64,000 nucleotides of DNA from Desulfuromonas sp. CSMB_57 (GTDB lineage: Bacteria > Desulfobacterota > Desulfuromonadia > Desulfuromonadales > Syntrophotaleaceae): assembly GCF_020194955.2 (NCBI RefSeq), contig NZ_JAFCIY020000023.1:62001-126000 (forward strand), read 5' to 3'. Positions 31,667-45,957 of this stretch are shown in pieces. Made by a program: the position numbers and the translations under genes. Each line of letters opens with the position of its first letter. Position 1 is the stretch's first letter. The notes beneath the pieces were generated by a model, which saw only the letters and a program-made list of their open reading frames with translations, was not told the origin of the DNA and made no database searches.

Positions 31667-32246
31667 GGGCCTCGCGACGCGGCGGCCGGTTCCTGGTGGC
31701 CGGTATGGTGACGGTTGGCTCTCTGGTGATGATCCCTCCGGCCTGGGGAAATGAGGGGGAACACGCGGTGGGACACCTGCGGGATTTTCTGTATCGCTGT
31801 CTGGATACGGGTGTGACCCTGGGGCTGCTCGGCTATTTCCTGTTCGGTCCCTTGAAACGGGCTCTGGCCGCCCGCCGGAACCGCATCGCCGCGGAACTGG
31901 AGGAGGGTCGCAGAGCCGTGGCTGACATGGAGGCACGTCATGCAGCCGGGTTGCGCGAACTGGCCGCGGCGGGGTCGGTTGTGGAGGAACTTCGGTCCGG
32001 CATCCGTCGGGAGTGCGAAATTCAGCGGGAGCAGATTTTGGCCAGCGGTCGTCAGGCCGTTGCCCAGTTGCAGGCGCAGGTCACGGCGGCCGCGCAACGT
32101 GAGGTGAGCCAGGCCCGGCAGGTCCTGCAGCGCGAAGCGGCCCGGCAGGCAGTGGCGTTGGCCGAACAGTTGGTGCGTGAGGCCATGACTCCGGAAGATC
32201 ATCGCCGGTTGCTGGAAACTGCCTTGCAACAGGTGGCGGAGGAGTC

Positions 32247-32250
<4 letters not shown>
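31663..32250 (+). CDS. atpF: F-type ATP synthase subunit b
   Basis: 195 residues. It is unusual in having two hydrophobic segments: residues 9-28 look like a signal peptide or extra membrane helix (FLVAGMVTVGSLVMIPPAWG, Ala-rich end before NEG), and residues about 47-65 (DTGVTLGLLGYFLFGPLKRAL) are the usual b membrane helix. A long charged coiled coil follows. Such N-terminal extensions occur in Deltaproteobacterial b subunits. GTG 31663 overlaps the b' stop; the stop overlaps atpH. Confidence 0.9.
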
Positions 32251-34312
<2,062 letters not shown>

Positions 34313-34363
34313 TATGCCGTCAATCAGCCGGAACCGGCCGGACCGACCCGGGAGAGCGGTTGC

Positions 34364-36716
<2,353 letters not shown>

Positions 36717-36740
36717 GACTGCTGACGGGGAGGCGACATC

Positions 36741-37154
36741 ATGGCCATTCAACTGCACCTGGAAGTGGTGACCCCGACCCGGATCGTGCTGAGCGAATCC
36801 GTCGATGAAGTCAACGTGCCGGGCACCGTCGGGCAACTCGGCCTGTTGCCGGGGCATACCCCCCTGTTCACCACCCTTGAAGCCGGGGAACTGTCCTATC
36901 GGCAGGGCAAGGAAACCCGTTTCATGGCGGTGAACTGGGGCTATCTGGAAATCGCCGAAGATCGGGTGGTGGTACTGGTGGAAACCGCCGAAGCTGCCGA
37001 TCAGATCGATCTGGCGAGGGCCGAAGCGGCCCTGGGACGCGCCGAGGAAGAATTGCGCAAGCTGACGCCGGAAGACAAGGAATATCTGCTGGTGAGCCAC
37101 GCCCTGCAGCGGGCTCTGACCCGCATTCATGTTGCCTCCCATCATGGACGGTGA
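36741..37154 (+). CDS. atpC: F-type ATP synthase subunit epsilon
   Basis: 137 residues: N-terminal beta sandwich (LHLEVVTPTRIVLSESVDEV, VPGTVGQLGLLPGHTPLFTTL) and C-terminal helical hairpin starting DLARAEAALGRAEEELRKL. It regulates and couples rotation. GGGGAGG precedes ATG 36741. An intrinsic terminator follows the stop by about 24 bases and closes the operon. Confidence 0.96.
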   Translation: MAIQLHLEVVTPTRIVLSESVDEVNVPGTVGQLGLLPGHTPLFTTLEAGELSYRQGKETRFMAVNWGYLEIAEDRVVVLVETAEAADQIDLARAEAALGRAEEELRKLTPEDKEYLLVSHALQRALTRIHVASHHGR

Positions 37155-37177
37155 TATGATGGGCCATCTGTCATTTT

Positions 37178-37212
37178 GCCGGAGCGGCCGGGGTTCTGCT
37201 CCGGCTTTTTTT
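37178..37212 (+). terminator. Intrinsic terminator of the atp operon
   Basis: Eight-base-pair stem GCCGGAGC/GCTCCGGC with a 12-base loop, followed by seven T. Confidence 0.88.
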
Positions 37213-37308
37213 GTTTTGGCGCGCGGTGTCTCCCTATGCCGGGGTTTATTTTTGGGAGTGCGGTAGGTTCAAGGCCAGGATGCAGCTTGCGGCAGGAGAA
37301 TCCACCCT

Positions 37309-39036
37309 ATGTCACGAAAGCTTCTCGAACGGGCGCAGCGGCGCCTGGCGGCGGAAACGGGCACTTTTAGCAAGCCCTGGGGCGGGCGCCTGAGCGTTGC
37401 GCTGGTATTTCCCAATACCTACCACCAGGCCATGAGCAACCTCGGCTTCCAGACCGTTTTTAGGTTGCTGAACAGCCGGGAAGACGTGCTGTGCGAACGG
37501 TTCTTTCTGCCTGACGAGGAAGATCTGGCCGAGCATCTGAAAACCGGCTATCCCCTGTTCTCCCTCGAATCGGGCCATTTTCTGGACGAATTCGACCTGA
37601 TTGCCTTCTCCGTCTCCTTCGAAAACGACTATCTCAACCTGCCGCGTCTGTTCGAGCTGGGGCGGGTGCCCCTGTGGGCGGCGGAACGCGGCGCCGGCTG
37701 GCCCCTGGTGCTGTGCGGCGGGGTCTGTGCCTTCCTGAATCCGGAACCCATGGCGGATATCATGGATGTGTTCGCTGTCGGCGAAGCCGAGGTCATTCTG
37801 CCGGGACTGCTCGCGACCCTTGGGCAGGAGCACGCTGATCGTGCCCAACTGCTGACGCAACTGTCCCGCCAGCCGGGTGTCTACGTACCTTCACGCTACC
37901 GGGTGAGCTATCATGCCGACGGCACCATCGAGGATTATCAGCCGCTGCAGGATGCTCCGCAGCGGATTCGGCGCTGTTGGCTGGCGAACCTCGGCGGCAG
38001 CATCTGCAGCTCCGTCATCCTGACTCCCGATACGGAATTCGGCGACCTGGCCCTGGTGGAGATTTCCAGGGGGTGCGCCCGCAAATGCCGGTTTTGCGCC
38101 GCCGGCTTCATCTATCTGCCGCCGCGGGAGCGCTCCGCCGCAGACCTGGCCCCTCAACTGACCGAGGGGCTGGTCCATCGCCGCCGTCTGGGACTGGTCA
38201 GCGCAGCGGTCTCCGATCACAGCGAAATCGATGCCATCAGCCGGCACATCCTGGAGCAGGGGGGGCAGATCTCCGTGGCCAGCCTGCGCATCGATTCCCT
38301 GACCCCCGAGGCGGTGGCGGCCCTGGCCGATTCCGGCCACAAGACCGTGGCCATCGCACCGGAGGCCGGCAGCCAGCGTCTCCGCGATCTCATCAACAAG
38401 GGGCTGGATGAAACCGATATTCTGGGTGCCGTGGAACTTATCGCCGCCGGCGGCATTCTTAACCTCAAGCTCTATTTCCTCATCGGTCTGCCGACGGAAG
38501 GCCCCGCCGATCTGGAAGAAATGTTAAACCTGGTGGAACGGATCCGCGCGGTGTGGCTGGCTGAAGGCCGCCGGCGCGGCCGTCTGGGTCATTTGACCCT
38601 GTCCGTCAATCCTTTTATCCCCAAGCCTTTCACACCCCTGCAGTGGGCGCCCATGGACGGCGTCGCCGCCCTGAAGAAGAAGCTGCAGCAATTGCGCCGG
38701 GGGATCGGGCGTCTGCCCAACACCAGCCTCATCTGCGAGTCCCTGCGCCTGGCTGAATTACAGGGCCTGCTGGCCCGCGGCGATCGGCGGACGGCCCGGC
38801 TACTGCCGCACTTGGCGGCGGGCGACAACCCGGCCGCCGCCTGCCGCCGGGAAGGCCTCGATCCGGCTTTTTTCCTGACCCGCGAGCGTGCCCAGGATGA
38901 GGTGTTCCCCTGGGAAATCATCGACCAGGGGGTGCCGCGCCGATTCTTGTGGCAGGAATACCGCCGGGCCCTGGCCGGCGAACTGACCCCTCCCTGCGGG
39001 CCGGGTTGCCGGCGCTGCGGCTTGTGCGGCGGTTGA
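37309..39036 (+). CDS. Radical SAM protein with B12-binding-like N-terminal region
   Basis: 575 residues. The N-terminal 230 residues look like a B12-binding or related Rossmann region (LSVALVFPNTYHQAMSNLG, FDLIAFSVSFENDYLNL, CGGVCAFLNPEPMADIMD). The radical SAM core follows, with the iron-sulfur motif CARKCRFC at C256, C260 and C263 after LVEISRG. The C terminus has a second cysteine cluster (PPCGPGCRRCGLCGG). This fits the family of uncharacterised radical SAM proteins (TIGR03960-like) often beside rRNA or RNA-modification genes; related enzymes are methylthiotransferases or B12-dependent. The substrate is not predictable. Confidence 0.8.
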   Translation: MSRKLLERAQRRLAAETGTFSKPWGGRLSVALVFPNTYHQAMSNLGFQTVFRLLNSREDVLCERFFLPDEEDLAEHLKTGYPLFSLESGHFLDEFDLIAFSVSFENDYLNLPRLFELGRVPLWAAERGAGWPLVLCGGVCAFLNPEPMADIMDVFAVGEAEVILPGLLATLGQEHADRAQLLTQLSRQPGVYVPSRYRVSYHADGTIEDYQPLQDAPQRIRRCWLANLGGSICSSVILTPDTEFGDLALVEISRGCARKCRFCAAGFIYLPPRERSAADLAPQLTEGLVHRRRLGLVSAAVSDHSEIDAISRHILEQGGQISVASLRIDSLTPEAVAALADSGHKTVAIAPEAGSQRLRDLINKGLDETDILGAVELIAAGGILNLKLYFLIGLPTEGPADLEEMLNLVERIRAVWLAEGRRRGRLGHLTLSVNPFIPKPFTPLQWAPMDGVAALKKKLQQLRRGIGRLPNTSLICESLRLAELQGLLARGDRRTARLLPHLAAGDNPAAACRREGLDPAFFLTRERAQDEVFPWEIIDQGVPRRFLWQEYRRALAGELTPPCGPGCRRCGLCGG

Positions 39037-39095
39037 CGGGCAAGCCGTTTGCGGTAAGCTTGTTGTCATCATCCCGCTAACGAAAGGATTTCCAT

Positions 39096-39614
39096 ATGAC
39101 TCAAGAACGGACCGGACTGGTGACATTTGTAGGTAACCCTGTGACTTTGCTGGGGCCGGAAATCAAGGTTGGCGACAAGGCGCCACCATTTCAGGTGGTT
39201 GACACGGACCTAAAACCCGTAACCCTGGCAGATACTGCCGGCAAGGTAAGGTTGGTAACTGTTGTGCCGTCCCTCGACACGGGGCCTTGTGACACCATGG
39301 CTCGGAAGTTCAACGAGCATGCGGCGCAATTGCCGGCCGAAGTGGTGATCTATACCATCAGTGTCGATTTGCCCTTTGCCCAGGCCCGTTGGTGCGGCAA
39401 CGCCGGCATCGAACGGATCAAAACCCTGTCCGATTATCAGGAGCGCTCCTTCGGCTTGGCCTACGGCCTGCTGATCAAGGAACTCAAACTCCTCGCCCGC
39501 ACCGTGCTGGTGATCGATCGTGACGATACGGTGCGTTATGTACAACTGGTCAAGGAGGCAGCCAACGAACCGGATTACCAAGCCGCCCTGGCAGCCGTGC
39601 AGAAACTGCTCTGA
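39096..39614 (+). CDS. tpx: Thiol peroxidase Tpx
   Basis: 172 residues, atypical two-cysteine peroxiredoxin. Peroxidatic Cys65 lies in VPSLDTGPCDTMARKF, and resolving Cys100 in ARWCGNAGI; the conserved Thr and Arg of the active site are present. It reduces hydrogen and lipid peroxides using thioredoxin. AAAGGA lies before ATG 39096. A terminator follows at 39645. Confidence 0.95.
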   Translation: MTQERTGLVTFVGNPVTLLGPEIKVGDKAPPFQVVDTDLKPVTLADTAGKVRLVTVVPSLDTGPCDTMARKFNEHAAQLPAEVVIYTISVDLPFAQARWCGNAGIERIKTLSDYQERSFGLAYGLLIKELKLLARTVLVIDRDDTVRYVQLVKEAANEPDYQAALAAVQKLL

Positions 39615-39644
39615 GGTAGGGAAACCTTTTCTGCCGCACTGTGA

Positions 39645-39681
39645 CAAGGCCCCGGCATGCATTGCTGCGGGCCTTGTTTTT
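39645..39681 (+). terminator. Intrinsic terminator after tpx
   Basis: Eight-base-pair stem CAAGGCCC/GGGCCTTG, 16-base loop, then five T. It ends 28 bases before the next start codon, so the following gene probably depends on readthrough or a promoter close to this hairpin. Confidence 0.75.
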
Positions 39682-39709
39682 CTCAGCCAACCATTTTCCG
39701 GAGGGAACT

Positions 39710-40081
39710 ATGGACTTGAAAGAGTATTTCGAAGCTCATACCGGCACCGGTGTCCTGGCCACCGCCGATGTTGAAGGCCGGGTGGATGCGGCGGTGTATG
39801 CCCGTCCCCATGTCATGGATGACGGCAGCGTCGCCTTCATCATGCTGGATCGGCTCAGCCACCAGAACCTGGCCGGCAACCCCCATGCGGCCTACCTGTT
39901 CATCCAGCAGGGCGGCGGTTACCAGGGAGTCAGGCTGTACCTGACCAAAACCGGGGAGAGCGACGACCAGGAACTGATCAAATCCCTGCAGCGCCGCTGC
40001 CCCAGTCATGAAGGGGCGCACGCTCAGGGGCGGAAATTTTTGGTCTATTTCCAGGTAGACAGGGTCAGGGAGTTGATTTAG
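39710..40081 (+). CDS. Pyridoxamine 5'-phosphate oxidase-like flavin-binding protein
   Basis: 123 residues, one split-barrel domain: DLKEYFEAHTGTGVLATADVEGRVDAAVYARPHV at the N terminus, IMLDRLSHQNLAGNPHAAYLF in the middle, as in small FMN-binding PPOX-like proteins. The substrate is unknown; some bind haem or F420. It is too short to be PdxH itself. GGAGGGA precedes ATG 39710. The stop TAG is directly followed by the heptamer-repeat hairpin at 40084-40224. Confidence 0.8.
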   Translation: MDLKEYFEAHTGTGVLATADVEGRVDAAVYARPHVMDDGSVAFIMLDRLSHQNLAGNPHAAYLFIQQGGGYQGVRLYLTKTGESDDQELIKSLQRRCPSHEGAHAQGRKFLVYFQVDRVRELI

Positions 40082-40083
40082 GG

Positions 40084-40224
40084 CAGGCTGAAGACTGAGA
40101 AAGACAGGCTGAAGACTGAAGGCTGAAGGCTGAAGAAAAACCAAGGCAACGTCAAAATCAGGTGAAAGGCGAGTCCCTTGGTTTTAACTCTCTTGCTTCA
40201 GTCTTCGGACTTTAGCCTTCAGCC
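40084..40224. repeat. Inverted pair of heptamer arrays forming a long hairpin
   Basis: The left array (40084-40135, units GGCTGAA and GACTGAA) and right array (40196-40224, complementary units) are inverted. The best 29-base arms are 40107-40135 and 40196-40224, and inside them a perfect ten-base pair AAAACCAAGG/CCTTGGTTTT (40137-40146 with 40176-40185) extends the stem around a loop of about 29 bases. It lies between convergent genes, and the glnE stop codon (40219-40221) is inside the right arm. It could act as a bidirectional terminator or transcript-end protector. Confidence 0.75.
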
Positions 40225-43200
40225 TAATATTCGATTAAAAATAGCGCGGATGTTTTCCGTGACCGTATGGTAGTCGCGGCGCAGGCGTTCGTCGGCCCGG
40301 GTTTCCCGGTAGCCGAGGCGGCGGGCCAACTTCAGAAGGCTGGCGCGATCGTCCCGCAGTTCGCTGATGGACTGGTCGTGCACCAGGCGCAGCCGGTTTT
40401 CCAGTCGCCGCAGGAACTGGTAGCCGCTGGCCAGCAGGCGGTAGTCGGTTTTGGACAGCAGACCGGCGTGGAGCAGCGCCTTGAGGGCCTCCAGGGTATT
40501 GGGGGTCTGCAGTTCGGGGTGGTCGGCGCCGTGCAGCAGTTGCAGGTACTGAACCAGGAATTCGACGTCCACCAGGCCGCCGCGTCCGGTCTTGATGTTG
40601 AGCAGGCCGGCACTTTCCCGGGCGATTTCCTGCTCCATGCGTTGCCGCAGGCGAAAGATTTCCGCGCGATGATCCGCCGGCAGGGGCCGTTCATAGGTAA
40701 TCCGCCGGTTTAATGCCGCGATGCGGCCGGCCAGGGGTTCCGGGCCGGCCACCACCCTCGCCTTGACCAGGGCCTGCCGCTCCCAGAGTTGGGCAGAGGC
40801 CTCGTGGTAGCGGCCATAAGCCGGCAGGCTGGTCACCAGGGGGCCCTGATTGCCCGAGGGACGCAGGCGAGTATCGATTTGGTAGACATAACCCTCGCGG
40901 GTGATCAGGGTCAGGATGGAGATGATGCGCTGCGCCAGGCGGGCGAAATATTCCTGATTGGTGCGTTGCCGGAAACGTTCCGGATCCGTGCCGGCTACGG
41001 GGCGGGTCTGGCCTTCACCCTCATAAATGAAAATGATGTCCAGGTCCGAATGGTAGGTCAGTTCCCGACCGCCGAGCTTGCCCATGCCGATAATGGCAAA
41101 AGCCGCTTCATGGGGCCTGCCCGCCTCATCTTCGCAATAGGGCAGGCCGTAACGCGGCAGCAGTTCCTGGCGGGCCAACTCCATGGCCCGGTTTAGGCTG
41201 GTTTCCGCCACCATGGTCAATTGCCGGGGGCTTTCGCCCGGAGGCACGTTGCCGTGCAGATCGTTAAGAGCCAGGCGCAGGAATTCCTCATTGCGAAAGC
41301 GGCGCAGGGCATCCAGCTGATCTTCATAGTCTTCGGCCCGGCTCAGCATCTGATCCAGGTGTTTCTCCATGGCACCGCGTTCCTGGCGGGAGGCTGCCGA
41401 AGCACGGGATACCAGGGCATCGAGGATTTCCGGATGCTGAATCAGGTTGCGCGACAGAAACTGGCTGGTGCCGAAGAGGGTCACCAGCAGGCGACTGATG
41501 GCGGGATTTTCCGCCAGCAGGGCGTAGAAGGTGGCGCGTGCCCGCAGGCCGGATAAAAAACGTTCCAGGTTACCCAAGGCCATGTCCGGTTCCGGGCAAT
41601 CCAGGACTTCCTGCAGCAGCTGGGGTGCAATCCTCTCCAGCATCCGGCGGGCGCGGGGCGCCAGATGCCCCCGCGGCGGACCGTCCCGCAACACCATGAG
41701 GTTTTCGTAAGCGGCGTCCGGGTTGCGGAAGCCCTGTTCTTCCAGAATATCCTTGGCCAGATCGGCGTCGGTTTTGGGATCCAGCAGCCAGCGCACTTCC
41801 CGGCGGACCTCCGCCTCTTCTTCTTCTGCGGTATAGAACAGGTCATGGTAGATGGCGGTGACGCCGAGGCGATGCTCATCCAGGGCGCGGCGGAAGCCTT
41901 CATGGTCGGCAAAGCCGCAGCAGCGGCCAAGCCGTTGCAAGTCTCCCGCATCCAGGGGCAGGTTGTGGGTCTGCCGCTCCTGCTCCAACTGCAGACGATG
42001 TTCGGTGGTGCGCAGAAAGATGTAGGCTTCGGTCAGGGTGCGGAAAGTGGCCTCGTCGATGAGGCCTTCGCGCCGCAGCAGGGCCAGGGCCCGCAGGGAA
42101 TTGCGCTCCCGCAGGGCCGGGTGCCGGCCGGCATGGATCATCTGCATGGCCTGGATGAAAAATTCGATTTCGCGGATTCCGCCCCGTCCGAGCTTGAGGT
42201 TGCGTTCCCCCTCCCGCTCCCGCACCAGACTGCGGTCGATCTTCTGCTTCATCACTTTCAAATCCTCGATCATGGTGTAGTCGAGGAATTTGCGGTAGAT
42301 GAAGGGTTCCAGTCGCTGCAGCAGCCGTTCGCCGAAGGCCATGGAACCGGCCACCGGCCGGCCTTTGAGGAGCGCCGTGCGTTCCCAGCTCTGGCCCCAG
42401 CTCTCGTAATAGAGTTCCGCGCTGTTCAGGGAGTTGGCCATTTCACCGCTGCGTCCTTCGGGACGCAGGTTGAGATCGACCCGAAAGACAAAACCATCCT
42501 CCGTTGGCGTGCTCATGGCCCGGGTGATGAGTTCACCCAGCTTGACGAAGTACTGGTGCAAGGGCAGGCGGTTCGCCATGGCGCCGTTGCCGTCGGGAAT
42601 GCCGGTGGTCTGCCCGCGCTCGCTGGAATAGAAGTAAATGAGATCGATATCCGAGGAAAAATTCAACTCCCGGCCGCCGAGCTTGCCCATGCCCAGGACC
42701 ACGAACTGGCCTTCGACGTCTCCCGACTCCTCATCCGGCTCATCCAGCAGCGGCCGGCCGTGTTCGGCCCGCAGCAGTATGTCGCAGACTTCCCAGGCCC
42801 GCTGCAAGGCGGCGGAAGCCAGGTCGGCCAGAGCGGCGGCGGTTTCGCTGAGGTTCGCCAGACCGGCCAGATCGCGGGCGGCAATACGCAGGATGGTTTC
42901 CTGCTTGAACAGCCGCAGTCCCTTCTGCAGTTCCGTGAAGGTCACCGTATCGGTCACGGCCAGGCGTAATCCGGCCAGCAGTTCCGACTCCGATATGGGC
43001 TGCAGCAGCGCCTTTTCCAGAAACAGGGGTCGATACAGGGCCGGGCGCCGGCAGAGGATGTTGGTGAGAAAGGGCGAGGCGCCAAGGATGGCCAGCAAGG
43101 CCGGCCGGCTTTCGGTTGCGGCCCACAGAGTGGCTCGTTCGACCTCCGGCAAGTGCCCCGCCAGGCGTTCCAGGTTGTTCAGGGCGCGGTCCCCATCGGC

Positions 43201-43395
43201 GCTGGCCCGTGCCTGGCAAGCCAAGTCGGCCAGAACGGCAGGGTTCGAACCATACTGGTGGAGTTGCAGCAGGTTGGTGGCGGTTTTGCGATTTTCGGCA
43301 AAGCCCAGTTGGGTGACGAGGCTTGCCAGGGAGTCTTCATCGTTGTGGGCGAAGGCCTCCGCCCATTGCTGCAGAAAAGCCGCCGTCAGGGTCAT
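40219..43395 (-). CDS. glnE: Glutamine synthetase adenylyltransferase/deadenylase GlnE
   Basis: 1058 residues, longer than the E. coli protein (946). Two nucleotidyltransferase domains are seen: GMGKLGGRELNFSSDIDLIYFY (about residues 235-256) and GMGKLGGRELTYHSDLDIIFIY (about 780-800), each with the acidic pair for metal binding and a following GlnD PII-uridylyltransferase-like helical domain. They remove or add AMP on glutamine synthetase according to PII. The ATG at 43395 follows the mtnA stop directly (TGAATG). The stop codon is inside the heptamer repeat, so its last residues have probably been reshaped. Confidence 0.95.
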   Translation of the reverse strand: MTLTAAFLQQWAEAFAHNDEDSLASLVTQLGFAENRKTATNLLQLHQYGSNPAVLADLACQARASADGDRALNNLERLAGHLPEVERATLWAATESRPALLAILGASPFLTNILCRRPALYRPLFLEKALLQPISESELLAGLRLAVTDTVTFTELQKGLRLFKQETILRIAARDLAGLANLSETAAALADLASAALQRAWEVCDILLRAEHGRPLLDEPDEESGDVEGQFVVLGMGKLGGRELNFSSDIDLIYFYSSERGQTTGIPDGNGAMANRLPLHQYFVKLGELITRAMSTPTEDGFVFRVDLNLRPEGRSGEMANSLNSAELYYESWGQSWERTALLKGRPVAGSMAFGERLLQRLEPFIYRKFLDYTMIEDLKVMKQKIDRSLVREREGERNLKLGRGGIREIEFFIQAMQMIHAGRHPALRERNSLRALALLRREGLIDEATFRTLTEAYIFLRTTEHRLQLEQERQTHNLPLDAGDLQRLGRCCGFADHEGFRRALDEHRLGVTAIYHDLFYTAEEEEAEVRREVRWLLDPKTDADLAKDILEEQGFRNPDAAYENLMVLRDGPPRGHLAPRARRMLERIAPQLLQEVLDCPEPDMALGNLERFLSGLRARATFYALLAENPAISRLLVTLFGTSQFLSRNLIQHPEILDALVSRASAASRQERGAMEKHLDQMLSRAEDYEDQLDALRRFRNEEFLRLALNDLHGNVPPGESPRQLTMVAETSLNRAMELARQELLPRYGLPYCEDEAGRPHEAAFAIIGMGKLGGRELTYHSDLDIIFIYEGEGQTRPVAGTDPERFRQRTNQEYFARLAQRIISILTLITREGYVYQIDTRLRPSGNQGPLVTSLPAYGRYHEASAQLWERQALVKARVVAGPEPLAGRIAALNRRITYERPLPADHRAEIFRLRQRMEQEIARESAGLLNIKTGRGGLVDVEFLVQYLQLLHGADHPELQTPNTLEALKALLHAGLLSKTDYRLLASGYQFLRRLENRLRLVHDQSISELRDDRASLLKLARRLGYRETRADERLRRDYHTVTENIRAIFNRILG

Positions 43396-44442
43396 TCAGT
43401 CCGTCCTGTTGAACAGCGCCGCCAGACCATTGAGGTAATCGCCCTGCACCACGCCGCGTTCGGTGATGATGGCCGTCACCAGGCGGGCAGGAGTAACGTC
43501 AAACGCCGGGTTGCGCACCTGGATTCCTTCAGGGGCCAGTCGCACATTGCCGCAATGGGTAATCTCTTGGGGACTGCGCTCCTCGATGGGAATCTGATCG
43601 CCGTGGTTCAAACTCAGATCGATGGTCGATAGAGGCGCGGCTACGTAGAAAGGCAGGCCGTGTTCGCGGGCCAGCACCGCGACGCTGTAGGTACCGATCT
43701 TGTTGGCGACATCGCCGTTGGCGGCGATGCGGTCGGCACCGACGATGACACAATCGACGGCTCCCTGCCGCATCAGGGTGCCGGCCATGTTGTCGCAGAT
43801 CAGGGTGACGGGGATGTTGTCCCGGTGCAACTCCCAGGCCGTCAGGCGCGAACCCTGCAAAAACGGCCGGGTTTCGTCGGCCAGTACACTGACCTGCTTG
43901 CCGCTTTCCACCGCGGCGCGAATCACGCCCAGGGCGGTGCCGTAACCGGCCGTGGCCAGGGCACCGGCGTTACAGTGGGTCAGCACCCGCGCTCCATCGG
44001 ACAGGAGTGCAGCGCCGTGGCGGCCCATGGCCCGGTTGATGGCCTCATCCTCGATGGCCATGACCTGCGCCTCATGGAGCAGGGCGGCCTTGATTTCACC
44101 CAAAGCTTTGCCCGTTAACTGTACCGCCCGGGTCTTGATGCGCTCCAGGGCCCAGAACAGATTGACGGCCGTCGGTCGGGTGGCGGCCAGAACCGCGCAG
44201 ACCCGTTCCAGTTCCTGCATGAAGCCGGCGAAGTCGGCAGCTTCGATATCCCGCGCCCCCAGGGCCGCACCATAAGCCGCTGCCACGCCGATGGCCGGCG
44301 CGCCGCGCACCACCATGCTGCGGATGGCCTCGGCTACTCCCTGGTAATCGCGGTATTCCAGCCACACTTCTTCGCTGGGAAGTCGCCGCTGGTCGATCAT
44401 GCGACAGGCACCATTTCGGTATTCAATGGGATTGATGGACAT
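43396..44442 (-). CDS. mtnA: S-methyl-5-thioribose-1-phosphate isomerase MtnA
   Basis: 348 residues, eIF2B-like fold. [15 protein letters not shown] near residues 50-65, the active-site cysteine in [19 protein letters not shown] (about C160) and the aspartate in [19 protein letters not shown] (about D240). It isomerises methylthioribose-1-phosphate in methionine salvage. No other methionine-salvage gene is in the window. ATG 44442 has GGAG seven bases before it; an in-frame ATG eight codons earlier is less likely. Confidence 0.93.
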   Translation of the reverse strand: MSINPIEYRNGACRMIDQRRLPSEEVWLEYRDYQGVAEAIRSMVVRGAPAIGVAAAYGAALGARDIEAADFAGFMQELERVCAVLAATRPTAVNLFWALERIKTRAVQLTGKALGEIKAALLHEAQVMAIEDEAINRAMGRHGAALLSDGARVLTHCNAGALATAGYGTALGVIRAAVESGKQVSVLADETRPFLQGSRLTAWELHRDNIPVTLICDNMAGTLMRQGAVDCVIVGADRIAANGDVANKIGTYSVAVLAREHGLPFYVAAPLSTIDLSLNHGDQIPIEERSPQEITHCGNVRLAPEGIQVRNPAFDVTPARLVTAIITERGVVQGDYLNGLAALFNRTD

Positions 44443-44483
44443 GGAATTCTCCAAATTCGCAGTCAAAGGCCAACAACTTTCTT

Positions 44484-44505
44484 TAGCCTTCAGCCTTCAG
44501 TCTGC
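44484..44505. repeat. Heptamer array at the gatB 3' end
   Basis: Three units of the TAGCCTT/CAGCCTT/CAGTCTG type between mtnA and gatB. The gatB stop (TGA on the minus strand, 44497-44499) lies inside it. Confidence 0.75.
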
Positions 44506-45933
44506 TTTCAACTTCTTCACCAGCAGTTCGTTCAAGGCCGCCGGATTGGCTTTGCCCTTGCTGGCCTTCATCACTTGGCCGACGAAAAAGCCGAGCAGTT
44601 TGTCCTTGCCGGAGCGGAATTCCGCGACCTGGTCGGGATTGGCCGCCAGCACCTGGTCGATGAGGGGCTCGATGGCGCCCAGGTCGCTGACCTGCTTCAG
44701 GCCGCGCTGTTCAATAATGATATCGGCTTCTTCGCCGGTCTGCCACATGGCATCGAAAACCTGCTTGGCCAACTTGCCGCTGAGGGTGCCGTCGTCAATG
44801 CGCTTCAGCAGGGCCGCCAGGGCGGCCGGCGGGATGGGGCAGTCGGCAATGGCCGTGCCGCTGTCGTTGAGGGCCCGCTGCAGTTCGCCCATGACCCAGT
44901 TGGCGCAGGTCTTGCCGTTGCCGTGCAGGGCCACCAGGGCGTCGTAGTAATCGGCCGTGGCCCGCTCCGCGCTCAGCACTTCGGCATCGTAGACGGGAAT
45001 GCCGTATTCCCGGACCAAACGCTCGACCTTCGCCTCAGGCAACTCCGGCAGACCGCGCCGAACCTGCTCCACCCATTCCGGCGAGACCACCAGGGGCACC
45101 AGGTCGGGATCGGGAAAATAGCGGTAATCGTGGGCCTCTTCCTTGCCGCGCATGGAACGGGTGGTGCCGGTGGCGGTATCGAACAGACGGGTTTCCTGGA
45201 TGATGCGGCCGCCGTCCTCGAGAATTTCCGCCTGCCGTTCGACTTCGTAGTCGATGGCCTGCTTGATGAAGCGGAAGGAGTTGATGTTTTTCAGTTCCGC
45301 GCGGGTGCCGAACTCCTTCTGCCCCCAGGGACGGATGGAGACGTTGGCGTCGCAGCGGAAGGAGCCCTCCTCCAGGTTGCCGTCGCAGACGCCGAGATAG
45401 ACGACGATCTGGTGCAACTTCTTCAGGTAGGCGATAGCCTCGTCGGAGGAGCGCAGGTCCGGTTCCGAAACGATTTCCAGCAGCGGGGTGCAGGCGCGGT
45501 TGAGGTCGACACGGGAACCGTCGCCTTCATGCAGCAGCTTGCCGGCATCCTCTTCCATGTGAATGCGGGTGATGCCGATGGATTTCCGTCCGCCGTCCGT
45601 CGTCTCGATATCCAGGCGGCCATGTTCGCAGATGGGCAGCTCGTATTGGGAAATCTGATAGCCCTTGGGCAGATCCGGATAGAAATAGTTCTTGCGGGCG
45701 AAGATGGACCGCGGCGCGATGCTGCAGTGGGTGGCCAGGCCGCTGCGGATGGCGTATTCCACCACCTTGCGGTTCAGAACCGGCAGGGCGCCCGGCAGGC
45801 CCAGGCAGACCGGGCAGGTCTGGGAGTTGGGTTCGCTGCCGAAGGCCGTCGAGCAGTTGCAGAAGATCTTGGTGGCGGTGGTGAGCTGGACATGCACCTC
45901 CAGCCCGATGACAACTTCATATTTCGAGGTCAT
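44497..45933 (-). CDS. gatB: Aspartyl/glutamyl-tRNA amidotransferase subunit B
   Basis: 478 residues. The GatB catalytic domain opens [13 protein letters not shown], with [29 protein letters not shown] including the zinc cysteines and [11 protein letters not shown]; the C-terminal YqeY-like tail ([20 protein letters not shown]) binds tRNA. Together with GatA and GatC it converts Glu-tRNAGln (and Asp-tRNAAsn) to Gln/Asn-tRNA. I chose ATG 45933, which has AAGGA at eight bases; a GTG two codons earlier is also open. The last codons (KLKAD, stop) run into a heptamer array. Confidence 0.96.
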   Translation of the reverse strand: MTSKYEVVIGLEVHVQLTTATKIFCNCSTAFGSEPNSQTCPVCLGLPGALPVLNRKVVEYAIRSGLATHCSIAPRSIFARKNYFYPDLPKGYQISQYELPICEHGRLDIETTDGGRKSIGITRIHMEEDAGKLLHEGDGSRVDLNRACTPLLEIVSEPDLRSSDEAIAYLKKLHQIVVYLGVCDGNLEEGSFRCDANVSIRPWGQKEFGTRAELKNINSFRFIKQAIDYEVERQAEILEDGGRIIQETRLFDTATGTTRSMRGKEEAHDYRYFPDPDLVPLVVSPEWVEQVRRGLPELPEAKVERLVREYGIPVYDAEVLSAERATADYYDALVALHGNGKTCANWVMGELQRALNDSGTAIADCPIPPAALAALLKRIDDGTLSGKLAKQVFDAMWQTGEEADIIIEQRGLKQVSDLGAIEPLIDQVLAANPDQVAEFRSGKDKLLGFFVGQVMKASKGKANPAALNELLVKKLKAD

Positions 45934-45957
45934 GGTCACATCCTTATTCAGCGGCGG

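Noticed and set aside
43236-43262. GGTTCGAACC, a T-loop-like word, as a tRNA
   Set aside because: It lies inside glnE and has no matching acceptor, D or anticodon arms.
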